NCBI GenBank assembly: GCA_021399445.1
Contig: JAJTUQ010000005.1
Coordinates: forward strand, 4,588,001 to 4,652,000
DNA length: 64,000 bases
Source: Xylogone sp. PMI_703
Lineage: Eukaryota > Ascomycota > Leotiomycetes
Direction of reading: 5' to 3'
A model generated the notes under the pieces. The model did not search any database. It had not been told where the DNA came from and saw only the letters and a list, made by a program, of their open reading frames with translations. A program made the position numbers and the translations under genes. This document shows, piece after piece, positions 34,740 to 46,310 of this stretch; position 1 is the first letter of the stretch; each line of letters starts with the position of its first letter.

Positions 34740-37052
34740 TTATGCTCCGCTTCGATAAACCTGGCTACCTTGTCCACGAATTGCAATTGTATCTCTCCTC
34801 TGAAGAATAACGAGCGCTCTATTCAGACTTTGCTCGCTATACCCCCTACCCTCAACCATCTCTCTCCTGAGGGTCGCAAGACTGGTGCTCCAGCCAATTG
34901 GCAATCGTTTCTTCAACTCTTCTTCCAGCTTTGCCGTCTCCTCGTTTAATTCTTTACTACCCTGGCTGCTCCCCATATTAACAGCATCCATCGTACTAGC
35001 TAAAAACAGTCGGATAGCCTCGTCAACATGCTCTTCTGTGGCGACAGGGGAAAGGGAAAGCTTTGCAAGTGATTCAGTAATACGGACAATAGCTTCCAGT
35101 TGTCTCACGGTGATTGGAATCGAAGAACGAGCATTGGCTTCTCGTTCGGCGGCTTGTACTTGCTTGCGGATGGAAACAAAGTGTGAAGATAACTTTTCAG
35201 CAGCTTCAGCACTGAGTCTTGGGGCGCATCGTCTATTTACAATTAGCATAGTAGATGAGTAAAGAAGAGCTGTACCCACGTTTTGCAGTAGCTGATATAC
35301 CGCTTCATTTTGTCTACTGGGATCTCGGATTCTACCTGCTCTTCCATACCTCGACCACCCATATGAATACCCATTACATGTTTCGCTACTCTTTCATCAC
35401 GACCGCGTTCATGATCATCCTTAACAATAAAGATCATATCAAAACGAGATAGAATGGTAGTCTGGAAATCAATATTTTCTCCAGGCGTCTTGAGATCATC
35501 GTATCTACCAAAGATAGGGTTGGCTGCTGCTAGCACTGATGTCCTTGCATTCAAAATTGTTGTAATTCCTGCCTTCGCAATAGAGATGGTCTGCTGTTCC
35601 ATTGCTTCATGGATTGCCACTCGATCCTCATCTCGCATTTTGTCAAATTCATCGATACACACGACACCTCCGTCGGCTAACACCATCGCTCCGCCTTCGA
35701 GATAGAACTCTCTTGTACTATTATCTCGTTGAACAGAGGCTGTTAAACCAGCCGCGGAGGAGCCTTTACCTGAAGTGTAAATAGCGATAGGCGCTACTTT
35801 CTCAACGAATTTTAGAAGTTGGGATTTAGCAGTCCCAGGGTCACCCAAAAGGAGAACATTGATATCTCCACGTAGCTTCATTCCATCTGGTAGAATCTTT
35901 TTCGAACCACCTAGTAGAAGGCAAGCAATTGCTTTTTTGATGTCTTGATTGCCGTAAATAGATGGTGCTATGCAATTTGCAAATGTGGTATATAAATCTG
36001 GTCTTCTACTCATCTCTAAGAATTCTTGCTCTTCTTCTTCAGAGAATATAGCATTTCCCTTAGCAGTATGATCAACGTCGCTATGAATGCCGACTGCTCG
36101 TAAATACGGCGTCCTAATAGCAACCGCGGAGGTCGTCGAGGCTCCCTTAGATTGTTTATTTTGGTAAATTGAGAATATCCCAGTTACAACGCATCTTGTT
36201 CCAGGAACAACACGATTTGCCAGATATCGATCGGTCGAGATTAACACGTGCCTGGGAAGTTCACCAACTGGCACTTGGTCGGGCGCCTCTTGCAACTTGA
36301 TGATCTGTTGGTCAACAAATTGGCAGTCTTCGTGGACAACAACATATGGATCCATGGGGCAAGGGGCGTCTCCGGCCATCTTGTTCTTGTTGTCGCATGT
36401 TCGAGGAAGAGAGACGCCAGCGAATCCACCAGGAACTGGCAGAACCTTTGTTGACCGACAGTTGCGACATTGTATATGAAGAGACGTTGCTTTGGAGGAT
36501 GTAACAGATGCCCCAATAACGATTCCTGGGACTCTTACAAGTCTTGATATTGTCACCGCATCTAAGCTTCGAAGAGAAGTCTCCATAGCCGAAGAATGTA
36601 ATAGGAGCTGATGATCTGGCATCACTATATCTCTCGCTGATGGAAACACAATATGATGGCTACAGTTCTTTAACGCAACTTCAAACTATAAAGTATAAGT
36701 GTCCATAGTCAGCCCCGGATTTCAAGAGTACATACAATAGGAATGATCTCCGCAGGCTCTGTAACGAGCCTATGCGCAAGTTCTTCATTGAAAGAAATAA
36801 GGTGCCCAATATCGACATCACAGTAATATTGCTTGAGAAGGACATTTTCACGAATTTGGTCTCTTTAATACCTGTTAGCTGCATCGGCAATACCGCTCAT
36901 GAATATTTGACCGACCTGTAAATAAATATGTTTTCCAGGCGGAACTGCAAAATAAATTGTTCCAGCTGCCTCTGGATTTGTGTTCGAGTATCCTCACTAG
37001 CATCCCATTGTGAGGGAAATACTGGAACGGAATATACAGACTGACTATCCAT
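34740..37052 (-). CDS. MCM5: DNA replication licensing factor Mcm5
   Basis: Subunit of the MCM2-7 replicative helicase, loaded at origins in G1. Minus-strand exons 37052-36916, 36862-36736, 36685-35280 and 35232-34740 give 720 residues, the usual Mcm5 length. The N-terminal zinc-binding region has [13 protein letters not shown] and later Cys residues (TCDNK, PCPMDPY). The AAA+ core shows Walker [13 protein letters not shown] (about 359), Walker B CIDEFDKM and the arginine finger SRFDMIFIV. The C-terminal part ([29 protein letters not shown]) is typical. The exon 3-4 join restores YCKTRCAPRLS. Neighbouring VPS54 is divergent and CTK1 convergent. Confidence 0.96.
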
Positions 37053-37639
37053 TGTTGCTCTACTATTAGTTGTGAAGCCTGGTGGTAATGGATAATTGAC
37101 AGCAGATTTCACTCGCAGATGTTGGAACAACGCGTTTTCTCAGGGGAGCGAGATGCACGCGACGCGACGGACGTGCTAAAGTGGTTGCATTGTACCCCTG
37201 TATAGTCTCGATTTAGAGGCGATCGTACCGGGCCAATTAAAGATGCAGGGACACACAACGTAACCCAAAGGCTGGTGGAAGCCGTGATACTATCAACATT
37301 TGCGATTAGAAAGGCCATGATATTTCCTCTCTTATTTTGCGATTTTGAGCTTATGGAACAGAGCCTCGACGCTCAATGTGATGCCCACCAGCAATGATAC
37401 CCCGATAGCAATCGCTGCCTGTCGACCATTGTTGATGAGCCTGGAACGACCCCGTGGCCATTATTACCGGAGATAACTTTGCGCATTGTGTCGACCTCAC
37501 ATAATTACTAGCGACGAGGGGTTGGGCTGCATGTGTACAAGCATTGAGGGATTATACAACCGAGATATTGAGCCACTATATTCCCGCTTTGTTGAGATAG
37601 TCTATCGAAACTCACTCCATGAGCATGGCTTCGCCGAGG
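37053..37639. promoter_or_regulatory. Divergent promoter region of MCM5 and VPS54
   Basis: 587 bp between divergent start codons. ACGCGTT at about 37132 matches the MluI cell-cycle box core ACGCGT, which regulates replication genes through MBF in yeasts. The assignment is tentative. Confidence 0.45.
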
Positions 37640-40600
37640 ATGTCTGTGGAGAGCTCTTCTCCAGGCTCACCACCGTCTCGAAATGAATACCCTTTTCCTA
37701 GGTGAGACTTGACAGTCGCTGCTCCGCGGGTATTCTCACCAAACTAACTACTGGATAGGTTGTCTTCTGTGAATAGGCACGGGTTTCGACGTGGCTCCAC
37801 GGCTAGTTCAATACAGTCCATCGGAGGAGCATTAGATACCGCATCGCATTGGAGTGATCTGAGTGAAGCCAGTCAGAACGGTAAGTCTCTTTGAATGACG
37901 GGGCTATCGGTCCAAACATTCTAACTGCATCTAGCTATTTCTACACTTCTACAACCACCTATAGTTCGAACCGGCCTCGTTCCATATACCTCCGCGCCTG
38001 CGTCTACTGCTCACAAACCCCCAACTGCTCGTGATATCCCTCCTGTTACTCTTACAAATATTACTCAGGTAGATCCTGCAGAATTTAAACAATATTTATC
38101 CCAGGTCGGTGCGCTATACGATTCGCTACAACGGGCGAAGGAGAATGAAGATGACGGCGGAACACAACTTTTTCGGAGGACTAGCAGAGCTGATGAATTT
38201 GCCGACCTTGTAGACCCCGCTCTGTCTCCAAGAAAACCTCCAAGCCTCTCAAGACAAGCTTCACTGGTCTCTCTAGCATCTTCAATCGAAACACCTGCTC
38301 CAAGGAAGAGGTCGAGTGGAGGCTATGGAAGACGAGCTGCACATGCTCCCACTCCACTGTCTACAATACCAAACGTATATTTCGATGAAGACTTTCATCT
38401 TGAAAATCCTCGCACTTTTGATGTTGTTAGTGAACGTTCGGAAGTTATTCGCCCTTCTCCCGGGTCTCCGGATGATCAGAAGGTTGGAAATGGCGCATCT
38501 ATTGGCCCAAGAAAAGCCCTAGCCACCAACGCAATCCTTCAGGAAAAGCTTTCATGGTACATGGATACGATAGAAATCCATCTTATAGCATCTATATCAA
38601 CAGCATCGTCTTCCTTCTTTGCTGCTCTAGGCTCCTTGCGTGAGCTTCATTCCGAGGCTGCCAACTCAGTGGCTCAGATCAAACAGTTAAGAAAAGAGTT
38701 GCAAGAATTGGATAGAGAGGTAGCCGTCGGTGGTTTAGACATTGTCAACAAGCGACGGAGGATGGAGAACTTGAAGCAGCTAAGCGACGCAGTCCAGCAG
38801 TTGAAACAGATAGTGCAAAACATTGCCGCATGCGAAGAGCTGGTGGATAATGGCGAGGTGGAGAAAGCGTTAGATGCCATTGACGCCTTAGAAGGTTTAA
38901 TAGCTGGAGATGAGCATGGCCAGACCCCCAACCAAAGCAAATCTAACGTGAGACTTCGTGACCTGAGAGGGGCAACCGCTTTGCAAGGAGTATCAAATGA
39001 TATGGATACATTACGATTCCGCATTGGGAAGGAATATGAGATTAGATTCATGAATGCCCTCCTTGACGATCTCAAAGCCCACATTACGTCCGTTTCAGCC
39101 TCGGAGATTCTCCAACGCTGGAGCAGCGCTTCACAAAGGAACCGTGGAAATCAGAATCGTGACAAGGCTTCCAATCCGAGCTATTTGATCATGTCCGAGG
39201 ATTTCAAATCCAACATTTCCTCCAACCTAAAGGGCCTGCAGAGAGCTAAATTTACGTCGCATGCTGCTGCTGCCTATAGAGAAGCCGTTCTACGTGAGGT
39301 CCGGAATATCATTCGCCGACCATTACCAAGCTCAAATGAGGATGATGCAGACTCGATGATGTCTGCGTCAACTGTCGGAGGGAGGCAACGGACTCAACAA
39401 GAGAAGTCTAGCATTTTAGCTCGAAATCTTCGTTCACTGGACCCGGAGGACGCCGAAGAACTATATAAGAAGACTTACATTGGAGTAGGGGAAACCCTTA
39501 GAAGACTCGGTACCCAAGTAAAGCAGTTACTGGACGTTACTAGTACATTGAATGTTACCGGCACAGATGGCCAAGAGATGCATCAAGCCTTGGATATGTC
39601 TAATCTGCTTGGTCAAGTAGTGGATATTGCACAAGATAAAATAGTCAAAGTACTACGGGTACGAACGGAGCAAAGCGTCCATCTTTCCGTTGAAAGATTT
39701 TTGCGATATTTTACGTTAAATCTGCTGTTTGCCAACGAGTGCGAAGCTATATCGGGCCGGAGCGGGACCTCGCTGAAAAATGTCGTTAATGGCCATATCA
39801 CAGAATATGTCAAACTATTCAGCGAATCAGAACGTCAGAAGTTAGCAACCGGTATGGAAGCTGATTCATGGAACGCCAAGGACTTCACCGATTCAGACAA
39901 AGAACAATTAACCAGAATTCTCTCGGCAAGCACTGAAGATGTTGAAGCTTGGTGCAGATCTAGCAGCGTCTGGCTTCCTAGCTCAGAGTCAGAGAATCTC
40001 TCTTCGCCTCCTGTCCAATCTAACGGTGTCACAAAAGATAAAACTCGATCCGCAGTTATCGACTCTGAGTCTTTTATACTGCCAGCTTCTGCTATCCTAT
40101 GTCTTCATGGCCTGTCGAGATTTCTACACCTGAATACTGGACTCCGCAGCATGACTTCCGAGATTGCAACTTCGATAGTTTCGTATCTCACTTTGTTCAA
40201 TTCTCGCTGTACGCAGCTTATTCTCGGGGCTGGTGCAACTCGAAGTGCAGGTCTGAAGAACATCACGACAAAACACCTCGCGCTCGCTGCCCAGGCTGTG
40301 AGCTTTATATCGACACTAATACCTCATATAAGAGAATTTGTGCGACGAAACTCGGGAAATAATACAACTGTGAGCTCACTAATGGGAGAATTCGATAAAG
40401 TACGCCGCTCCTTTCAAGAGCACCAGCAGAGCATATACGACAAACTAGTCGACATTATGGCTGGCCGTGCAACAGCCCACACTAAGTCCATGAGAACCGT
40501 CAACTGGAATACCGAAACTACAGCAGTAAACCCATACATGGAAACTTTGACTAAGGAAACCAGTACGCTGCACAGAGTTCTTAGTAAGCATCTACCTGAG

Positions 40601-40977
40601 ATGACAGTGCGGATGATCATGGAGCCGGTTTTCAAAAATTATAAAGAGCAGTGGGGCAGAGCTTTTGGCGAGGTCGTCTTGGAAAACGCCGAAGCTAAGG
40701 CGAGGTAGGTGTCTTTCTCTATCTACCCACCCCCATAAATTCCAAGATTAATACTAACATATTCCGTAGAATGCTTCGTGACGTTGAGTACTTCAAATCT
40801 CGAATCGGTAATATAGCGGGGGCAGAGGATGCTGGCGATTATCTGATCGGTATTGTGAATGCAAAGACAGTGCCTGAACCTCCAGCCCCAGCTCCAGCCA
40901 CAGCTCCAGCTCCAGCGAATGGGGAAGCCCCTACTAATGGAGCTCACCAAGCCGACGCTTCACCTAATGGCGAATGA
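37640..40977 (+). CDS. VPS54: Vps54, GARP tethering complex subunit
   Basis: Subunit of the Golgi-associated retrograde protein complex, which tethers endosome-derived vesicles at the late Golgi. Exons 37640-37701, 37759-37880, 37935-40704 and 40770-40977 give 1053 residues. The N-terminal exon (MSVESSSPGSPPSRNEYPFP) is short and was found by frame. Joins restore NRHGFRRGSTASSIQSIGG and WSDLSEASQNAISTLLQPP. Family blocks include IPNVYFDEDFHLENPRTFDVVSER, a coiled coil around LRELHSEAANSVAQIKQLRKEL, and the C-terminal MEPVFKNYKEQWGRAFGEV followed by LRDVEYFKSRIGNIAGAEDAGDYL. The tail is a Pro/Ala repeat (PAPAPATAPAPA). COG3-type tethers were considered, but the C-terminal Vps54 block fits better. 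Confidence 0.92.
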
Positions 40978-41353
40978 AAGCTAGAGGAGTGAATGCCGCC
41001 AGATACGAATCAAACTCGAGTTACGACGCGAAAGATGGTCGAGGAGCTGGGCAGCAAGCATTGCATCATGGGATCGAGGTTTGGCGTACACGTGTTAGAG
41101 GAATGGTTCACATCTAGGGACAAGGTGGGTTTATCTCCTTGTAGATCATAATCTTCATCAGCTCGCGGACCAGATAGATGTACAACTATATATAATGGAC
41201 ATAACGTATGGATGGTTTCATGGTTATATCTCGCTCGTCAACGGAGTGGGTTTATTTATAATGATAATCTTTCGTCTATGATGCATAACTATATGGGTAT
41301 GTATGAATTGGAAACTATATTTCTTGGTCCTCTGGTAAGGGAGTAATATCTCC
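40978..41353. other. Convergent 3' flanks, no gene seen
   Basis: 376 bp between VPS54 and CutC 3' ends. Nothing further seen. Confidence 0.5.
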
Positions 41354-42160
41354 TTACCTCAATATGGCACTTCTCAATGCTCGCACCTCATCAACATTAG
41401 CAACCACTTCGCCCTCGCTGTCCACCTCTCCCCCTTCCACCACCGCCGAAGAATGCCAAGCGTCAACCCGTCCATCACCACGTTCAATCACCTGCCGCAA
41501 CTCCTCAACGTTCGAACTCCTGACGCCGCCGCCCACAATCACGCGTACTCTGCCCTTTGAAGCAAGAGTGATTCTTTCAATCCTCGCTGCTCGGTTTTGC
41601 AGTTCCCCTGATCCACCCGACGTCAATACCGACGTGAATCCACAGCCAACGAGGTCCTCTACAGACGTTTCCCAGCGATCCTCGTCATCGGCGCCAGCTG
41701 CGAGATCGAACGCCCGGTGGAAAGTACAGGGGAGAGGGCTCGCTAGGTCGACGAGCTCCTTGTTCCGCGCGACATCGATCCAGCCAGCGGCGTCGAGGAT
41801 GCCAAAGACGAATCCCGATGGAGGAACACGAGAGGACCTGAACTCCTGGATTGAGGCCTTCATTTCCTCGAAGTCCTGGGCGCTAGCTGTGAAGTCTGGG
41901 GACGGATTGGGGCGGATCATTACATTTATGGGGATAGGCAATGGTGATGGTGACGGTGATGATAATGCATTTTGCGAGGGAGCAGATGAGTCTGTGAGTT
42001 GAGACAGGCGCGAGACTATTTCGAGGTATGTGGCTAGCGAAGGAGTTACACCGTCGAGGTGTTTATGGGCGCAGAGCTCCAGACGGGAGGCGTCACCGTG
42101 GTAGGCGTTGATGGCGGAGATTGCATTGAAGCAAGCAATCTCCAGGAGGGGAGGGGGCAT
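41354..42160 (-). CDS. CutC-family copper homeostasis protein
   Basis: Single-exon protein of 268 residues with a TIM-barrel CutC fold. The start LLEIACFNAISAINAYHGDASRLELCA and the later INVMIRPN, FVFGILDAAGWIDV, CTFHRAFDLA, SVLTSGGSG and RVRVIVGGGVRSSNV are the family's conserved blocks. CutC is cytosolic and linked to copper handling in bacteria and animals, but its biochemical role is unsettled. The linker SSAPSQNALSSPSPSPLP is an insertion compared with bacterial CutC. The gene is GC-richer than its neighbours. It is head-to-head with the flavoprotein gene at 42753, 592 bp away. Confidence 0.92.
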   Translation of the reverse strand: MPPPLLEIACFNAISAINAYHGDASRLELCAHKHLDGVTPSLATYLEIVSRLSQLTDSSAPSQNALSSPSPSPLPIPINVMIRPNPSPDFTASAQDFEEMKASIQEFRSSRVPPSGFVFGILDAAGWIDVARNKELVDLASPLPCTFHRAFDLAAGADDEDRWETSVEDLVGCGFTSVLTSGGSGELQNRAARIERITLASKGRVRVIVGGGVRSSNVEELRQVIERGDGRVDAWHSSAVVEGGEVDSEGEVVANVDEVRALRSAILR

Positions 42161-42752
42161 GGAAAGACTGAGGTTAGATATATAAGTATATATGTTTTAT
42201 TATATAACTGAGTAGTGATTGTGTTATATAAGCAGAGGTTGTGATTGAAGTATCCAATGATAGGAGGAGATGATATCGATTACCCTTTCCGGGCGTGGAG
42301 TGCGAAGATAAAGGGGGCACGAGGAGAAACCTTGGGGAGACCGCAGAGGGGGCGGGGTTGGGCAAAGCTGATAAGGAGTCCGATAAACGACTGCCCGCCC
42401 CCGCTTGGACTTGCGGCTTGGGGACTAGCGCCGCCTGCTTCTTATTCAAGCCAACGACATCCTCGCTTTTGCATGCGGCTACTACTACTGCGGCTGCTGC
42501 TGCTACTGCTCTCTAATTATTGTGAAGAAAGTGTATATATGGGCTTCGATGCGTTCCTTGGCGAGTTGCCCGGGATGAAAGTCAGGTTGGTAACTGCTTG
42601 ATCACTCTTTCTCCTTTGTCTCTTCTTTCATCTGAAGTTTATCCTTCGGCTCCTATACCCTTCAGTTTCTCTATTCATATAATACGCCCATATACTGCAT
42701 ATATATTTCTCTTGGACGCTGTTTCTATAGCTCTGAGATACCTATCCTCACC
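42161..42752. promoter_or_regulatory. Divergent promoter region of CutC and the PNPOx-like gene
   Basis: 592 bp between divergent starts. It contains a run of ACTACTACTGCGGCTGCTGCTGC trinucleotides at about 42480-42502. No specific site is claimed. Confidence 0.45.
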
Positions 42753-43665
42753 ATGGTCCGTCGTACTCTCGAGTACCCAAAAGGCGTGAATAATACCGTC
42801 AACAGATACAAGCACCAAGGTACTATCCTCCATTGCTGCAGCAAACAGCTCTTCTTTTCAAGACACAACTATTAACTCTTGACCTCAACAAGCTACATAC
42901 GAACTCACCACGATCCACAGAATAATCAACACCAGCCACTTCCTCCATGTCTCTTTCCATCCTCCCACCTCCTCCTTCCCAACCACCCTCCCCCTAATAG
43001 GCCAGATGGGCTCCTTCGAGCGTCCCAGCGCAGACATCTCCGAGCCCCTCGACCTCTACCTCCACGGCTATGTCAGCAGCCGCATCATGAACCTCTCCCG
43101 CTCCGCCTCCACAACCGCTGATGCAGAGGCAAACACCCAAAAGGGTCTCCCTGTCTGCATCACGGCAGCAAAGCTCGACGGCCTGGTCTTGACGCTCTCC
43201 CCCAACAGCCACAACTACAACTACCGCTCCGCCATACTCTTCGGATACGCCACGCCCGTCACGGACGTTGAGGAGAAACTCTGGGCCATGGAGCTCATCA
43301 CCAACTCTGTCGTTCCGGACCGCTGGCGACACACGCGCGTGCCTCCCAACGCCGCGGAGATGAGCAGCACGCAGATTCTGCGTGTAAGGATCGAGAGCGG
43401 CAGCGCCAAGATTCGTGAGGGGGTGCCGACTGATGAGAGGTATGATACGGAGGATCCGGGGGTTACGGGGTCGGTGTGGACGGGGGTGGTACCGGTTTGG
43501 GAGGAGTTTGGGGATCCGGTCGCCGGGCCGTATAATGAGATTGAGGAGGTGCCGGGACATGTGACGCAGTATGTGGAGGGGACAAGGAGGGGGAATAGGG
43601 AGTATGCGGAGGCTGCGGCGAGGAAGGATGCGCCTGTGAAGAGGAAGGAGGCGGGGGAGGAGTGA
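42753..43665 (+). CDS. PNPOx-like flavin-binding split-barrel protein
   Basis: Member of the pyridoxamine 5'-phosphate oxidase-like, FMN-binding split-barrel family. Exons 42753-42819 and 42893-43665 give 279 residues. The first exon (MVRRTLEYPKGVNNTVNRYKHQ) joins to ATYELTTIHRIINTSHFLHVSF, matching the family start where a short N-terminal helix precedes the first strand. Later blocks are PLDLYLHGYVSSRIMNL, CITAAKLDGLVL, YRSAILFGYATPV and EKLWAMELITNSVVPDRW. These proteins are sometimes annotated as nitroimidazole resistance or flavin-nucleotide-binding proteins. The reaction is unknown, and true PNP oxidase activity is not implied. The C-terminus is Lys/Glu/Ala-rich. Confidence 0.88.
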
Positions 43666-44756
43666 TGTTCGTCTGTGTGGTGAGAGAATCATGCCTTGGA
43701 CCTAGTAATGGTTTGATCTAGACATCATAGATACGGGCGAATTTACTTCATCATGGAAGGAGACGATACTACAACTATGCAGCCTATATATCAAATACCA
43801 GTGAATATCTATTCTCGCTCTGCCAGGCACACAGCTCTCGATACTCATTTTCTTGTATTCACTGCGCCGTCCAATGAAGCAATATACAATCCAATTATGT
43901 AATACCAACATTTTTTTCATAAATAGACAAGTGAGGAAGATCTCACTTCCATAAAGGAGAAAGTACCAAGCCCAGCGTTTATGGCAAACAACATCCGGCA
44001 GCCCCCTTTGAGAAAGGAACGCAAGCCAATAGCCCAACCACAGGGATTACAACTGCGCAACAACAACAACGACAACGCTCCCAATTCGACAGCAATAACA
44101 GAATCGATAACAAGAAGCTAAGTCCCTTAAACACAAAGAGACACCCCTAGAGAGCAACTACGGAATCTGCTCTTCCTCCAGGCTTATTTGGGTATAGTGC
44201 TGTCTGCCTATGAGAGAAAAAGTAAGTTTCCACGTAGTGGAATGATATGATTTTATAAGAAGAGAGATATTCCTTTCACCAAGTCCAGCGGCCCATAGGA
44301 TGGGATGTGGTATGATGACGAATGTCTGTATTATCCGCTTTTTTCTCTCTTTTGGTCCAAGATTTACTTCGAGGTGCCATAGAATCTCTTTCAGGTATTC
44401 AATCAGCTAATTGTACCCACAAATAAACTAGAATATCATCTCCGCTAGTTTGTGGGGGAAGAGGGTTGATTGCAAAACTTTAGAGTCTCCATCTTTGAAG
44501 TACTTGTGCCGCTGTTGATGTGGGGAGGGGTTGTTAGTTCTTTGGGTGTGCTTGAGATGTCCTCTAAGCGTTTGTAGGTCCGGTAGTTTCCATAATCTTG
44601 GATTTGATGTAGTTGCTGCATTGTTGCATCGCCATCCAACCATTAATTTCATTAGATTTTGTACTTCTCGTTATTCTTTCGATAGCGAGAATGAGGCGAG
44701 ACCTCTCGTCTTGGATAGATCCCTCAATCCTGACTCTCTTCCTAGAGTCGAGAATG
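43666..44756. other. Intergenic region, no gene seen
   Basis: About 1.1 kb. Short frames overlap on both strands without domains. It contains the 3' flank of the PNPOx-like gene and possibly that of the doubtful gene at 44757. Confidence 0.5.
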
Positions 44757-46310
44757 CTAATGCGCTATAACTGCAATGGATCCGTAGAAATGGGGCTCCT
44801 GTCTGTGGAGTTGCTGGGACTCTTTAGTGAGAACTGTAAGTTGTTTCAGAAAACCAATATACTTCCGAGCTAAGAGGATCCTGTATTTGAGGCCTTTCAG
44901 AAATTCTGGCCATTTATTAATGTCATTGCTCATATGAGACCACCCTTCAAGGTAAAATTTATCCGTGATTCGGTAAACCTCCACAGCTTGAACAGGATGT
45001 CGTTGGTTGTTGAACTCCATTTCAGTACCATTCAGGATCACAAAATGACCGTTTCTTGGATTTCCAAAGAACAGGGCCACCTGCCAGAAATACAATATAA
45101 CCTCCGGTGAATATATCTGGTCAACGGATCGTCGAGAGAGGGAGCATCCGCATAGGTCCGTGTATTCGGAATCTGAAAGGCTGAACTTGCCTCCAAATAC
45201 TCTTGGATTCCGTAACTTGCTTAGTCTCGCAGTCTTCAATCTTTTTCTGAAGGACTGCTTCAAGATCCTTGTTCTGGCAGTTTCGTGTCCACGAAGATTC
45301 TTTTCGTAGACTAAGAATGACTTTGCCTTCGCATTTTGGTGCTTTTATAGCTTTATACCTCACTCCCCGAAGCTTATTCACGACCTGTACTTCATCTAGT
45401 ACAAGTCGTTTGATTAGAAGACCTAAGTTTTTCCGGAATGTGGAATGTAACACAGCATTAGGGCGCCTAGGCTGCATTTTGAGGCCCTCGGAATGGTTCA
45501 TGTATTGATCCAGCTCTTGGGGAAGCATAACTCAATCACCCCTATCCATTTGAGTAGTAGGACTGCTAAAACTATCTGGATTATATTTTCTGCTGTAAAC
45601 TCTATTGTACTATAACACTAAAAGTTAATGATTTTATAACGAACTAAAGACTAAGTTAAGACTATGCAAAGATTCTTACCTGGTATTCAGATGATTTTAA
45701 TATACTCAACCACCTCATACGGAATCCGAATGCATCTTGAGCCACCATTCTGCTGTCAAATTGGTGAACAACTCGGCAGCCTGCGCACGGCTGTCGATAT
45801 GGAAAGTTTGATTCTGAGCTGAAGGCGATGCCTGCAGCATCAAGATGCGGTCCGTTTGGTACGTTGGTTTGTATAGCCAAATTCAAGGCATTCGCGGAAG
45901 GATAGTTCGGCCTGATATGAGCTTATGAATGTACGATGGTCATCATAGGATAACAAGCTTTGCTCCTCGATCTGATCTAATAGGAATGACGCATGGTGGA
46001 CTGGTGTCTCGTACAATGGGAGAACTGGGCCTGAGTCCTTGTTGATTTCTTGCCCAGCTACTTGCTTCTTTGCTGAGCTAGTGTTGAGTAGTTGCTGGTC
46101 ACCTGAGTGAGCACCAGACTGAGCAACTCTCTGAGCAACCTGCGGGGCAGTAGTAGATGCTACATATATATGTATGCAGGAAGATTTTGATATATTGAGG
46201 GGAAGAAGGTTGGGAGAGGTACAGTGCGTCTTTTTATGAAGCTGTATAATGAGAGTGAGTCGGGATAGCTCTACCTCTGAATAACGAATTAAACATGGGT
46301 TCTATTTGAA
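44757..46310 (-). CDS. Doubtful multi-exon hypothetical gene or relic
   Basis: Not recognised. Several coding-like segments lie in order on the minus strand but in different frames. One is at about 46310-45872 (ends LEFGYTNQRTKRTAS). A second, at about 45930-45666, includes PNYPSANALNLAIQTN and FPYRQPCAGCRVVHQF and ends at a GTAAGA donor. A third is at 45528-45330 (from MLPQELDQYMNHSEGL), and the last at 45264-44757 contains VALFFGNPRNGHFVIL and ILLARKYIGFLKQL. A plausible 67 bp intron (GTCATT..GAAGCAG, about 45322-45256) joins the last two in frame. I cannot join the earlier ones cleanly, and no start codon opens the first segment. It could be a real gene with unresolved introns or a decaying one. 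Confidence 0.35.
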
